A stretch of DNA of 64,000 nucleotides from Artocarpus heterophyllus (lineage: Eukaryota; Streptophyta; Magnoliopsida; Rosales; Moraceae). This document shows, in pieces, positions 1 through 11,573 of this stretch. A model generated the notes under the pieces. The model saw only the letters and a list, made by a program, of their open reading frames with translations, searched no databases and had not been told where the DNA came from. Every line of letters begins with the position of its first letter. Within the stretch, counting starts at the first letter, position 1. The stretch is taken from positions 34,307,521-34,371,520 of the forward strand of contig CM046333.1 in NCBI GenBank assembly GCA_025403435.1, given 5' to 3'. Both the position numbers and the translations under genes were made by a program.

Positions 1-648
1 AATATGATTTGCTATGTATATTGATAACATGTCATATAGAATAGGGAGTGCCACTCATATTAAAATTTTTCATGCATATTCTTAAAATAAAACCTTGATT
101 TCAAAAAGATTGAGTGGGAGAAGATTTTAAAGAGAGAACCTAAGGCCTCCATCGTTGGTCTATAGGCAGAACATGGTGGTCCCGACCCCTAGGAAGGGAT
201 TTCTATCATGTACTAGATTAGATCTCTGAGAGGATAAGGTATTTTAGCATGATTTATGGTTGCATACCCCTAGGTGGTGATTATAAATCATTGATAAAAT
301 ATTGAAACGATGGTTATACACTCACGTTAATTTTATTATTAAACTCCCATAGGAATTCTGTTAATAAAATTAATGGCCAAAGAAACAATTATTAATATAT
401 GCTGGATCATACGGGTCCTGGATGGCATGTATTAATCAGGAGGGGAGTCATGTTTCTGATTGAATTTGGCATGACTCCCCTAGGAGCTTGTTGATTTCTG
501 AGTTGGGAATTATCGTTGTAAGGTTGTGATATTTTCAAGATTTTGACACATAAACACATTTGTTTTTTTTACATGATTGTGTTATCTTACTAAATTATTA
601 TTATATGTTTGCTTATGTTTGGTATATGATTCTTTATTGTAGATTAAA
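1..648 (+). other. Copia-1 untranslated leader
   Basis: No gene. This is leader between the primer-binding site (outside the window) and the gag start. It contains a purine-rich box at about 110-125 (GAGTGGGAGAAGA) closely resembling the polypurine tract before the 3' LTR, and repeated CCCCTAGG-type boxes at about 198, 270 and 477. The leader of Copia-2 has a comparable GAGTGGGAG box near 24239. Confidence 0.7.
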
Positions 649-1569
649 ATGTCTAAAAATGCTTTATCATCGATACTTGACAAAAACCTATTAACCGATA
701 AGAACTATAATGATTGAAAATGAAACTTGGATATCGTCCTGTCCTTTGAGAAACTAAAATATGTATTGACAACCCCTTGTCCTCCCGAGCCTACGGGAGA
801 CTCAACTAATGAGCAATTCCAAGCGTATGATCGCTGGAAAGATGCCAATGATCAGGCCCGCTACTATGTTATGGCTAGCATGAATAACATGTTGCAGGTT
901 CAACATCAGGATTATGAGATTGCAAAGCAAATCTTAGATAATCTTGAAGATATGTTTGGAGGCCAAGCCATAACAAAGCGGCAAGGGGCACTTTGGAAAC
1001 TTCTAAACTGTAGACAGAGGCTGAGGACATTTGTAAAGGAGCATATGATGTTGGTCATGGGTTACCTCACTGAGGCTTAAACTAATGGAGCCGACATCGA
1101 TGCTGAAACTCAGATGACTATGGTCTTTGAGACTCTGTTTAAGGAATTTGTTTCGTTTAGAGCTACATTTAATTTAAGCAATAGACGGGATATGACCTTG
1201 ACAGAATTGATGAAACAGTTACAAGAGTTTGAACTGCTGATCAGGGAGTGTCCTGCAGGTGGTGAGGCTAACATGGTAGCTGCTTTTGGTTCCAATCTCA
1301 ACTCTGGGAATGGAAAAAAGAAATGGGCCAAGAATGGGAAGTTTTCTATTCCTACTACCACCAAGAGCAAGAAGAAGAAGAAGAACCCAAAGAAGCTTAA
1401 GTGCTTCTTCTATGGAAAGGTCGGGCATATCAAGAAGAATTGCAAGGACTTCCTTTCCAAAGGAGGTAGGCGTGATCTTCTGTATTTAGAAACTTGTTTG
1501 GTTGAGGAATCTAGTGACATTTGGGTCATAGATTCTGGATCAACTAATCATGTTTGTGTTTTCCTGTAG
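649..1569 (+). pseudogene. Copia-1 gag-protease start, three stops
   Basis: Gag packages element RNA; the following aspartic protease cleaves the polyprotein. ATG at 649 opens a frame running to 1569 with internal stops at 715 and 721 (TGA, where the family usually has Trp) and at 1078 (TAA). The N-terminal part resembles the UBN2/copia-type gag family. Basic Lys-rich sequence precedes a zinc knuckle at 1402-1443 that reads CFFYGKVGHIKKNC; the second Cys of the CX2CX4HX4C motif is Tyr. The protease motif DSGSTNH lies at 1531-1551 and keeps its Asp. The frame continues past a TAG at 1567 into 1833, so that stop is probably a former Gln codon. Confidence 0.9.
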
Positions 1570-2756
1570 GGGTTCAAAGAAAAGAGAAGTCTACTGCATG
1601 AGGACTTCACGCTTTGGATGGGCGATGGATCCTTGGTCTCAGTGGAAGCAGTGGGAGACGTCCATCTTTATTTTGATAATTATAGGAATTTATTTTTGCA
1701 AGATTGTTTTTATGTTCCTAAATTCAAAAGGAGTTTAATTTTTGTATCTTGTTTATTTAAAGACTCTTATTTGGTTTCTTTTAATGATAAAGTGGTGATT
1801 CGTAAAAACAAATCTTTTATCTGTTCTGGATGAATGCAAAATAATCTATATTTTATTAAACCTAAGATGGACTTATTACTTAATGCTGAGATGAATGATA
1901 ATAACTCTAAAAGACTTAAAATTCTCACTCTAATAAGACTTATCTTTGGCATTTGTGCCTTGGTCATATTAACCTGAATAGGGTTCAAAGGTTGGTAAGG
2001 GATGGACCTTTAAGTCACTTAAAGGTGAAATCTATACCTCAATGTGAATCTTGTTTGGAGCGTAAAATGACCAAAAGACCATTCGAGTCTAAGAGCAATA
2101 GGACCGAAGGGGTTCTAGAACTTATGCATAGTGGTGTTTGCGGACTGATGAACATCCAGGCATGAGGAGGGTATGAGTATTTTGTCACTTTTATTGACGA
2201 TTACTCAAGATATGGGTATGTGTACCTGATGCACCACAAAAGCAAAACTTTTGACAAGTTCAGGGAGTTTCGGGCTGAAGTGGAAAAGCAATTGGGTAGA
2301 CCCATAAAGACACTTCGATCTGATTGAGGTAGGGAAAACCTTTTTGATGAGTTCTTGGAACACTTATTAGAGAAAGGGATTTTATCCCATTTGACTGCGC
2401 CGGGCACTTTGCAACAGAATGGCGTAGCGGAGAGAAGAAATAGGACTTTGTTGGAAATGATTAGGTCCATGATGAGTTATTCATCATTACCTTTATCCTT
2501 TTGGGGATATGCACTACAAACCGCATGTTATCTTTTGAACAATGTGCCTTCAAAATCGGTCCCTAAAACTTCTCACGAGTTGTGGATGGGTAGGAAGATA
2601 CCCTTAAACCATATTCGCATATGGGGATGTCCGGCTCATGTCTTGTTTAAGGATTCGAATAAGTTGGAAGCACATTCGGAGGTTTGCATGTTTGTAGGAT
2701 ATCCAAAAGGGACTAAAGGGGTTATTTTTATAACCCAAAGGAAAATAAAGCTGTAG
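1570..2756 (+). pseudogene. Copia-1 protease end and integrase, frameshifted
   Basis: Integrase inserts the cDNA into chromosomes. The protease continues in the gag frame to 1833. After a frameshift near 1930 the GAG-pre-integrase segment begins (WHLCLGH at about 1945), with HHCC-type Cys residues in CESC near 2043. The core follows: the first catalytic Asp position reads HSGVCG (normally an HTD-type motif), so that Asp appears lost; the second is in RSD before a TGA at 2325; the Glu lies in GVAERRN near 2425. Further TGA at 2163. Another frameshift near 2725 ends the segment. Stops at 2163 and 2325 sit where Arg is expected (CGA>TGA). Confidence 0.88.
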
Positions 2757-3890
2757 TTTCAACTGATGCAACTTTCCTTGAGGAGAGTTACATGGACAAC
2801 TTTAAACCTTAAAGCAAAGTGGTGCTTGAGGAGTTAAGGAGTGATTCGATCACTCTGGAGGTTTCAAATGAAACCGTTCCGATTAGTGTAGAAAAACTAA
2901 ACAAACTTGAACAACAACCTCAAGGGCTTTGGCGTAGTGGGAGGATCGGGCATCAACTTGAGAGGTATATGTTCAATGGAGAGGTCTTTTTAGCTGAACC
3001 AGATGAACATGATAGGGATCCTTATACTTACGCAGAAGCTATGGAGGATGTTGATTCAAAACTCTAGGCAGAGGCCATGAACATAGAGATGAAGTCTATG
3101 GAGACTAATCAGGTCTGGGAGCTTGTGGATCTTCTCGAAGGGGTAAAACCCATAGGGTGTAAGTGGATCTACAATAGGAAAAGAGGTGTGGATGGAAAGG
3201 TTGAAACCTTTAAGGCTAGACTGGTAGCTAAGGGTTATACGCAAAAGGAATGAATTGATTATAAGGAAACCTTTTCGCTTGTACCATGCTTAAGTCCATC
3301 CGGATTCTCTTGTCCACAGCTGCTGCTCTCGACTACGAGATTTGGCAGATGGATGTCAAGACGGCTTTTCTGATTGGCTATCTTGATGAGTCCATTTATA
3401 TGGAACAACCAGATAGGTTCAAGGTCACAGGTCAAGAGGGTAAGGTTTGTAAGCTGCTGAAGTCAATTTATGGACTTAAACAGGCTTCTCGTTCTTGGAA
3501 CATAAGATTTGATCAGGTGATCAAGACTTATGGGTTCTCACAAAATGTGGATGAACCATGTGTTTACAAACACATTAAGGATGGGAAGGTGGTTTTTCTA
3601 CTGCTCTATGTAGATGACATTCTGCTAATTGGCAATGACGTTGGGGCATTGTCATCTGTCAAATTATGGTTGACCAAGCAGTTTGACATGAAGGACTTAG
3701 GTGAGGCTAATTTTGTTCTTGGTATCAGATCTTCGGGATAGGAAGAACAAAATGATAGCTTTGTCCCAGACCGGCTACATAGATAAAATTCTCAAGAGGT
3801 TTGCAATGTAGGATTCCAAGAAAGGTGGGCAGCCATCTAGGTCTAGAATTACTCTTTCTAAGAAGACTCTCCAAAGTCTTATGAAGAAAG
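2757..3890 (+). pseudogene. Copia-1 reverse transcriptase, broken
   Basis: Copies element RNA into DNA. Visible parts: the linker ahead of RT (2819-3064), the conserved start of RVT_2 (KWIYNRKRGVDGK, around 3160) followed by a stop at 3250, then 3286-3741 with the MDVKTAFLIGYL motif, YGLKQASRSW near 3470 and the intact catalytic motif YVDD at 3607-3618. The frame breaks again at 3739, with RT C-terminal sequence continuing in other frames to about 3890. Although the catalytic aspartates remain, at least three stops or frameshifts interrupt the chain. Confidence 0.9.
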
Positions 3891-4586
3891 AGAATACATG
3901 AAGAAGGTGCCTTATGCTTCGGCAGTGGGTAGTCTCATGTATGCCATGCTTTGCACACAACCAGATATTAGTTATGCGATCGGGATTGTAAGTCGATTTC
4001 AAGCGGATCAAAGACTGAACCATTGGGTTGTGGTAAAGCATATTTTCAAGTACTTGAGAAGGACTCGAGGGTATATGATTGTATATTCGGGTGAGGACCT
4101 GACTCCTTTAGGATATACTGACTCAGATTTTCAATCCTGTCTAGGAAATCAACTTTGGGTTTTGTGTTTACTCTGGGTGGCGGTGCCATCAATTGGAGAA
4201 GTGCTAAGCAAGATTGCATTTTGGATTCAACGATGGAGGCCGAGTGTGTGGCAGCTAGTGATGCTTCGAAAGAAGCAGTGTGGCTCCACAAGTTCCTTGG
4301 GGATCTTGAGGTAGTTCTTGGTATGGATAAGGCGGTATCACTGTACTGTGATAACAGTGCGGTGGTAGCCAATGCTAAGGAACCAAGATTTCACAAGAAG
4401 AGTAAGCATATTGATCGGAAGTATCATGTGATAAAGAACTTCGTTGAGGGTGGGCATGTCACGGTGTGCAAGATCACGTCAGAGGACAATTTAGCTGATC
4501 CATTTACGAAGACACTTACTGGGAGAGTCTTCGAGAAGCATGTGGAAGCTATGGGGATGCAAGATTTTTCATATTTACTCACTTAG
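3891..4586 (+). pseudogene. Copia-1 RNase H, one frameshift
   Basis: Ribonuclease H removes RNA from the RNA/DNA hybrid during replication. Reading resumes at 3898 (VPYASAVGSLMYAM) and shifts frame near 4140-4155. The second part, 4155-4586, is fully open and carries the copia RNase H signatures [13 protein letters not shown] (near 4230), LYCDNS (near 4341) and the terminal ADPFTKTL (near 4493). The ORF ends 14 bp before the 3' LTR, the normal position for a copia polyprotein stop. Confidence 0.9.
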
Positions 4587-4600
4587 TGCAAGTGGGAGAT
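4587..4600 (+). other. Copia-1 polypurine tract
   Basis: TGCAAGTGGGAGAT immediately precedes the TG of the 3' LTR. This purine-rich site primes plus-strand DNA synthesis in LTR elements. Copia-2 has the near-identical GAAAGTGGGAGAT in the same place (51883-51895). Confidence 0.85.
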
Positions 4601-6037
4601 TGTTAGACATGTATGCCCTAAGGAGTAAAAATGTAATAAGTTTTTGGAGACATTTTTATCAATAAAGAATTTATTTATTATTTATATACCAAATCTTGTC
4701 CGCTTTATGTTCATATTTTTTGAATTTATGTTAAGCAAACCATAGTCTGAGACTGTCGGTTTAAACTTTAAGAATTGGGCATATGATGGACGGATTATAC
4801 GAAAGACACGATTCTTAAGGTGATGGTCTAAATCATACGATCTGCAATCGAGGGAATAAAGTTGGGCGCTTTATTTATGTAAAGATTGTTATGTTGTCTA
4901 TATCCCTTTTGGGAGATGGTTTGTCTTGACTATCGGAGGTGGACTCCGTGAATAGAAACATTGGCACGTTATCATAGGTGACGATGTGTTAGATCGGGAT
5001 AAAAAGTGAATTGATTTGGTTTAATAATTCTGTCTCTATAAATCGATTCACTTTAGACAATCATTTGTGTTGTATCTTAATCATGAGATGAATAGTAGGC
5101 CCATTGTCTTGGCTTGTGTCTTTTGATGTACCAAAGGGTGACACCCATATCTTAATAGTGGTATGCATGCCGGTATATTGGAGGCATGACTCTTGATGGT
5201 GTAGACCTATTATTCATAGATAGGGAATCCATAGCTCCTCTTTAGGAGTAATGATATCCTCTTATATGCGTTATCCTATAATTGGAAAACTGGAGCGCTC
5301 AACCATTTGGATACATAGGTGTAACCAAATGGTATACTGTCTTTGGATGGTAAGTTTTTGATGGTGAGATAATGGAACGTAAGATAAAAAATAATCAGGA
5401 AGGTAAGATAGAACTTGTCCTTAAGCCGATTATGGATTATCATATGGGGATACGATACACTATGATATGTCATGGAGACTTAGCTATACGAGCTTCGTAA
5501 TTCTGTGTAGTTCGAGAGTGCAGCTCCAAGCTTTTAGTGAAGTAGCATTGGAGTTGATAATTATGAAATGTATAAATGGGATATTGGGTTTCATAATTAT
5601 CAGGAGCTTGAACTATATAGGTGCATTTGGTCCCCTTTGCTAGCTCATAACATCCTGTAACGACACGACGTGCTTTTTCAATAATTGGTAACTTATCTTG
5701 GATTTATTAGATTGGTTGAAATTTGGAAGAATCAAATAATTCATGTCTGTTTATTGGTTAAATTAATTTTGTGATAAAAAGAATTAATTCAAGATAAACT
5801 TGTTGAATTATTGGGATCGGATAATTCTTGTCTGTTTATCGGTTGATTTAATTTTAGATAAATTAGATCAAGATAAACTTGTAGAATTATTGGGAATTGA
5901 TATTTTCTTAGAGATTATCTAGATAAAGTTGTTTTGATAAGATAACTTCTCTATTGGGTTATTTGAATTAAAACTGAGACTTTATCCTATAGAATCTCGG
6001 GTGGAAAAGAAAATATTCGCGAGATTTTTATTCAATA

Positions 6038-6100
6038 GTTCGGCTTGCCGATGGGGCCTGTTCAGCCTGCCGATCAGGTGGTTTGGCCTACCGATCAGCG
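6038..6100 (+). repeat. Palindromic GGCCTGCC array in Copia-1 LTR
   Basis: Three to four imperfect copies of a TTCGGCCTGCCGA-type motif: GTTCGGCTTGCCGAT at 6038, TTCAGCCTGCCGATC at 6061 and TTTGGCCTACCGATC at 6082. The array is GC-rich in an AT-rich LTR and lies ~115 bp upstream of the TATA box, where LTR enhancers usually lie. Confidence 0.8.
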
Positions 6101-6213
6101 AAGGATAAGATCATGCATTTTTACGTGGATCTTATCAGATATTGATCCAAACTTGGTTCTATTTCGAGTTTTTGAGACCTAATCTGATAAGGACTGACCC
6201 CAAGACCAATCTC

Positions 6214-6222
6214 TATATAAAG
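6214..6222 (+). promoter_or_regulatory. TATA box of Copia-1 LTR
   Basis: TATATAAAG in the 3' third of the LTR, suitably placed to define the U3/R boundary. Confidence 0.6.
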
Positions 6223-6624
6223 GGAGTAAGTCTTAAGAGTTACTTAGATCAATTGAGAGATTAAGAGTGATACTCTGCTAGTGAGAATCTGAAAACTTTC
6301 TGAGAGCTTTTGTTCGCAAATCACGAACACTTACGAACACTTGCTTTGGGTTCTCTCGATTGGTTGAAAGGAGAGTCACCTAGTGGAAGAGCTGTACGTG
6401 TGAGCCCATACTCACTTCGGTCGTGGATAGAGAATAGCAAAGAAGACTAGTTGGTTGAGGCTCTTTTGGAACGTTACTTCTCTTCACGTTTTGTGACGGT
6501 TCTTCGGCACTCAAAGGTTAGTAAGATCTGGTTAATTTATGCATATAGCATGTCAAATTTGTGTTTTAAAAATTACTCTGATATAAAATTTTTAAAATTC
6601 TGCTGCGCACCGTTTTTTCTAACA

Positions 6625-8149
6625 CTATGGACAATAAATCAAGAGTTACTAAGCATTTACCATGCCAGTTCATGTCTATAATGCAACAAATAAACAATCA
6701 TGATTTCAGTGTTATTAATATTAATTATGCAACACAATTAAATTACATAAAGAAAACATGACTAAATTTTTGTAAGAATTTGACAGCATAACATTATTAA
6801 CAATAATTATTAAAAACATAGAAATATAATTTATTCCATAAAATATAAGCATTACAAAATATATATAGAGTTAAAATTCATACCAGAGTACTATACATAT
6901 AAGATCATCTTTCTGCTTTGCAAGACTTTCTATGCTAATTTAGGTATTATTTTTTTTAGTGGGGCTAGAGGAATGCTCTAACAGCATCACCTCCTAAAAG
7001 AGGATACTATTGAGCTTCTAGCTCAGCAGTTGAAAAAGGGGAAGAAATAGAGGCCAAAAGGTCATGTGATGCCAAATGGGCGAGGGAGGCAAGGTATTCA
7101 TAGTGGAAGAATTTCACCATCTAAAATTATTTTAATAATTTATATATTATTTTATTTATTGATTAATTTATTTTTTTCTTTTCTTTTTCTTTCGGTTGCC
7201 GCCAAGCAAATCAGCATTGTTGATTTAATTTTTCTTTTTTTTTTCTTTCTTTCCGCGTGAGACAACCGTTGCTTCACCCGTACTGGTCGGATGGTTCGTA
7301 GCCTTCGAATCTATTAATTGAAGACTGGAGCTACGGCTGAGATCAAGTCTTCGAGGAGAAAAGTAAACATAGACCTTTAGACTGTTGGATTGTTCAGCGT
7401 ATGCTGATTGGATGGCAAATGAAATACGTGCATGTGGAAACAACTGCGCGCGATCCGTAGCTGGTTCTGGATATAGGCTTGACACGTGGTAGGTGATCGG
7501 ATGGCTGAAGATGATTCGGCAGCTTGATCCAATGGCCTAGAAGCTGCCATGCATTCTTCTTTTTAATTTTTAATTTCTTTTTGATTTCTTGTGCGTTTGA
7601 GGTCCATTTTTGCCCTTTTTGCATTGTTTTGCTCCTTTTTCCTTCATATTTTAAATCTAAAATTAACAAACAAACTAAAATTAATTATTTTACACACGAA
7701 ATATTTTCAATAATTATTTAAAATATTTATTTTATAATAAACACATAAAAATAATTACAAACTTTTAAAATTCTAGTCTTCTTTGGTTTAACATAGATAT
7801 GATTTTTAAGACTTGAAAATATTTTTAGAAATTATTAAAAATATAATAGAACATATTTACAAACTAAAAACTTACTTACAAATGCATTAAGACTCAAAAT
7901 AAAATCACAATAAATTATTTTTATGATTTTAATTATTTTCAAACTAAACACATGTTTAACAAACCAAAACGACTCTAAAAATTACCAAAAATATTATTAA
8001 ACATAAAAAATACACTAAAAACATATTATTAGACATATTTACATACTAAGACACAAAAATACTAATTAACACAAAAATGCTATTAATTAGAGGATTTAAG
8101 GACAAATAAAAGTACAAATAAATGATTGGACGCTTTTATAATCTCATCA
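6625..8149 (-). repeat. Decayed LTR related to the Gypsy-2 LTR, cut by Copia-1
   Basis: The first bases after Copia-1 (ACAATAAATCAAGAGTTAC) match the Gypsy-2 LTRs near 34448 and 43540. The later part (about 7560-8149) follows their AT-rich end closely (ATATGATTTTTAAGACT, ACACTAAAA-type runs) and ends ATCTCATCA, the equivalent of their GTCTCGTCA terminus. The left part is missing, presumably on the far side of Copia-1. The middle (7000-7500) is poorly matched. By comparison with Gypsy-2 it is oriented on the minus strand. No gene is seen. Confidence 0.75.
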
Positions 8150-9069
8150 AGAGGCCTAATAATTTCTTTGAAGCCTTTTGAAAAAGAACAATTGAATTTG
8201 ATAATTTTTATTTTCTGGATTTTGAATTGAGATATTGGAATCATAATTTAGGAATATTTTCGCTCGGCACTCGAGAGAGGGAGTTGAAATATAGTAGGGT
8301 TGTTGGCTTATAGAGTAAAAGGGTTAATTAATAATGAATTGGCATGAAGAGATTTTAGTGTTTTATTTATTAGTTTCTTAATTGTTAATTTAATTTGTTT
8401 TTGTTTTCATATTTTTCTTTGTTTCGATTCGTTCAAATAATTTTAGAGTAACCAATTTTGGTACTTAATTAAATTTATGCAATCCTCGTGGGAATAATAC
8501 TCTTATACTCACTACTTTATTACTTGTCTACGATTCTATGCACTTGTGAATTTTTCAAAACAGTCCCATTGGACATGTTGTGTGTCCCACTGAAACATTT
8601 TTTCTTCTTTCTTTTTCTCTCCTTACCAACACTGGCTCGTCATCGGTTTACCAGCGATGTCATTGGACATCACCAATACAACGACGTTGTCGACAGCCAT
8701 TACCTATCATTAAAGCCAAAAAAAGGAAAAAAAAAAAGAAAAAAAGCCAAAATAGAACAACAACAACAATGAACTCTAACAACAATGACATGATCTTGTT
8801 GATGATGGTGATAGACAGGTGCGTGGAAGCCAAATCTATTATAGATCTCCTTCGCCAGATGTCCTCATGTTGCTAATCTGCCATGTATCTGGGCCTCGTT
8901 GTTACGGATCTTGGCATCACATGTTAGATCTCCTTCATCGAATCTCCTTCATTGCTCCTCCTCCTTAGGTCTTGGCCTTGTTGTTACCGATCTTGATTGT
9001 GTGTTAGATCTCATCAACGTCTCTCGGATCTTGTCACTCGAGACCAGATCTGAGTAGTCGACGATGCAA
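8150..9069. other. No gene; possible old gypsy U5 remnant
   Basis: No supported gene. About 8460-8560 (GCAATCCTCGTGGGAATAAT, then a TACTTG/GTGCACTTG-like stretch) recalls the U5 end of Athila/Tat-type gypsy LTRs on the + strand. 8700-8770 is A-rich low-complexity sequence that creates false Lys-rich ORFs. Two diverged copies of a ~40-bp unit (TGTTAC-GATCTTG...TGTTAGATCTC) lie near 8898 and 8979. Confidence 0.35.
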
Positions 9070-11071
9070 TGGTTAGGCTATTGATTTGCCTAGAAGAATT
9101 GCAATAAAATCAATGAAAATGCAGCGGAATAAGATTTTAAAATTTTTATTAAGCTTTCTAGATCTTTCTTATGATGCTATATACATCAATTGAATATAAT
9201 ACAAACTTACGAGTTTGGCAATAGCTTTAGATGATTAAGCGTTTCAAAAGCTTCAGATCTTCTTTGCTATTCTCCGCCTTTGGATCAACTGGTATGGACA
9301 CCAATAAGACTTCTTAAAACATATCTACAATATCTCCTTCTATTTTTTTTAGCAGAGGTTCTTTAATACTTAAAGGGGATAACAATAAAGAACACTAGAT
9401 AGAGGCCAAAGAAAAGTCTACATAAAATAGAACCTCTGAGGTCTATTTATAAATACACTAGAGATTGGAAGTTAGAGTAGAATCCCACTCATGTTCTCCT
9501 GAGAATCACACCTTCCCCTATGGCTGGTGGGCGTGATCTACTTTTTTTAATGGGAAAGCGACACGTGTCACAACTACCTCCAACAATTTGATCTTGTATG
9601 CATCCAATATTTGTCTGAGATTTGATTTTAGTTCAAACAACAATATTATTTATTTTAACTTTTAAAATAAATATCTTCCATGATTTTCTCAATCATTTAT
9701 AATATCCAATAAAATAAATAATAAATAAATAATTACTCTGCATTATGCATTCTCTATTGCGATTTTGAAAAAGATATTTTTCTAAACTAAGATTGCAAGT
9801 AGATCGTATGAAAATCATGTGATACATTTGAATTACTGAATCATGGAATTCCCACCACATGTAATCCCATAGTATAGTGGGTTGGCGCCATACATAGTAT
9901 AGGTAGAGCACTGTGTGAATTTCCAATACTGTCCCTACAGATCAGAAATAATCCAAGAAATTTCTATTAATCCATATGAAAATATATTATAAAGCTAACA
10001 AAACGATCCAATATAAATTTAAGCTCCAATAATGATTTATAATTAAATTATCTAATAATTAAATTAATAATAATTATTAACATAAGTTTACGCCGTTATC
10101 GAAAACCGAAGCTACACTCTTAAAGTTATATATTAATTATATGGAACCTTAAACATTAAATGTTGACAATAACGTCGTCTATTTATATAATCATTTTCCA
10201 TTTGATAATATACCCTCCTTAATAATATTCATTATTAGAGTTAGATTTATTGTTTTTCGTGAAACCTTTTAAATTATTTCTTTGTCCATGAGTTCTATGA
10301 ATTCTTTAATAGACGACCTGTTTATGAGCAAATCATAAATAAGAATTCCGGTCAAATTTGATATCCCATCTCAAGTAACAAGTACTCTCTACCCAAGTTC
10401 CCGAATTAATACTCATGAGAATATTATCTCATCATCCTATTTTATAAGAATTATGGTTTCCATATCAATCAGTAATGTTCCCAACTACCTATAATTCCAT
10501 GCCTCCAATATACCAATTCATAAGTTTATAGATCTCACCCATTAGCAATCAAAAAACATAGATGTGAGTCCACTAACCATCTTAGTATTAAGGTATGATC
10601 TAGAAAATAATCAATAATAATAGATTAATAATTTCTTGTCATGGAATCACAAGAACTTAAATTCTATCTCGGAACATATTTAGTGTATTACAAACATACT
10701 GATGTCTTTATCCAATAATTGCATCATTACTATAATTTGGATGAGATTATTCCACTAAGTTGGGAATAGACAACATCGCAATTTTTAGCAAGATAAGTTG
10801 GCTGGTTTTATCTACTGACTGTAAACTAAAATTTATATTAAGTACACATAACCATATCCTATGTATTATGAGCACTTCATATACATGATTATGGACTTTT
10901 ACAAGTATTGGAAACTTTATGATATTTGCACACATAAATACACACACACATACACACACACACACATACATTTAAGAGAATGAATGGGATTTTGTTTATC
11001 TATATAATACATTCAATCTTATAATGTCTAGATCAAATTTATACTATGCTATAAAAGCACTAATCCCAACA
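9070..11071 (-). repeat. Solo copia-type LTR, reverse strand
   Basis: Read on the minus strand, the unit begins TGTTGGGATTAGTGC (11071 down), a common copia LTR start, and ends near 9070 in a ...GCAAATCAATAGCCTAACC-type terminus seen in plant copia LTRs. Length ~2.0 kb. No internal domain adjoins either side, so it is read as a solo LTR. A clean target duplication was not found, so the 9070 end is approximate. It splits sequence that on the right contains a receptor-kinase-like fragment. Confidence 0.65.
10940..10970 (+). repeat. (AC)n microsatellite
   Basis: A dinucleotide AC repeat interrupted by T every few units, inside the solo LTR. It generates a false VCVCVC reading frame on the minus strand. 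Confidence 0.9.
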
Positions 11072-11360
11072 TAGACTTCCCGATCTTGATATGGATTTCG
11101 ACCTCCCTCAGATGGATCACGATCTCTTGGATTTCTTTGGAGATAGTCGGGGTGTGGATGTCGGAGGTCTCTATAATCAGATTGGAATACAACCACATTT
11201 TAGTGGCAGTGGCTTTCTTGTTGGTCTAGTGGCGAGATGTGATGTAGATGGAGAGGAGGAAGAGCGTGATGACGACGAGGCAGCTGACTAGGATCCCGAT
11301 GATGACCCGTAGACAAATGCCAAATACTGAGATTAACTTCCATAGCTTCGAGAGGAGAGG
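11072..11360 (-). pseudogene. Receptor-like kinase N-terminal fragment (possible)
   Basis: On the minus strand, 11360 down to 11072 reads a hydrophobic transmembrane-like segment (FGICLRVIIGILVSCLVVI, then FLLSIYITSRH) followed after one TAG (11226) by a polar stretch containing TPTISKEIQEI. A membrane anchor followed by an ISKEI-type juxtamembrane motif resembles the N-terminus of plant receptor-like kinases of the GPK1/At3g17420 group, recognised from memory of the family. The kinase domain is absent; the reading stops at the LTR insertion at 11071. It could be a gene relic cut by that LTR. Chance resemblance cannot be excluded. Confidence 0.4.
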
Positions 11361-11470
11361 TGAGCAGGGAGAGAGGGAAGAATTTGAAAAAAAAAAAAAA
11401 GATTTGAAGGAGATCAAAATTTGTGGTATAAATTTTTCAAAATTTTACAATTTGTGGCATAAAAATTAGT

Positions 11471-11573
11471 AGTGTTTCGGAACATAGTTGGAACCAAAAT
11501 ATTGTAGCATGTGAGAGTTTTACATTGTAACAATTGAAACTAATAAGTTAAAACTAAGTTACTAAACATACTC
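11471..11573. mobile_element. Short MITE-like element, copy A
   Basis: About 103 bp. The left end AGTGTTTCGGAACATAG and the reverse complement of the right end (AGTATGTTTAGTAACTTAG) form imperfect terminal inverted repeats. Inner sequence (TGTAGCATGTGAGAG) recurs in a second copy near 12262. Confidence 0.5.

Larger units (their letters stand above)
1..6624 (+). mobile_element. Copia-1: Ty1/copia retrotransposon, 5' end outside window
   Basis: Internal region (1-4600) plus 3' LTR (4601-6624) of a copia element on the + strand. Domain order is gag, protease, integrase, reverse transcriptase, RNase H, which defines Ty1/copia. The 5' LTR and primer-binding site lie left of the window. The purine tract directly before the LTR and the TG...CA ends of the LTR fix its 3' boundary. 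The base run after the LTR (CTATG) matches the sequence expected of the older LTR it entered, so it is the probable target duplication, but the left copy cannot be seen. Every domain carries stops or frameshifts, so the copy is dead. The clade within copia was not determined. Confidence 0.95.
4601..6624 (+). repeat. Copia-1 3' LTR
   Basis: A 2,024-bp LTR starting TGTTAGACAT and ending TAACA. Its first ~1.3 kb aligns almost throughout with 62698-64000, which defines the family. It contains a palindrome array (6038-6100) and a TATA box (6214-6222). Small ORFs inside it are not conserved genes. Confidence 0.93.

Noticed and set aside
1219..1428. Minus-strand ORFs overlapping Copia-1 gag
   Set aside because: Antisense shadows of the gag frame.
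8488..8876. Lys/Gln-rich ORFs
   Set aside because: Created by A-rich and CAA-rich low-complexity sequence; no conserved motif.
10747..10971. Reverse ORF with VCVCVCV repeat
   Set aside because: Product of the AC microsatellite inside a solo LTR.
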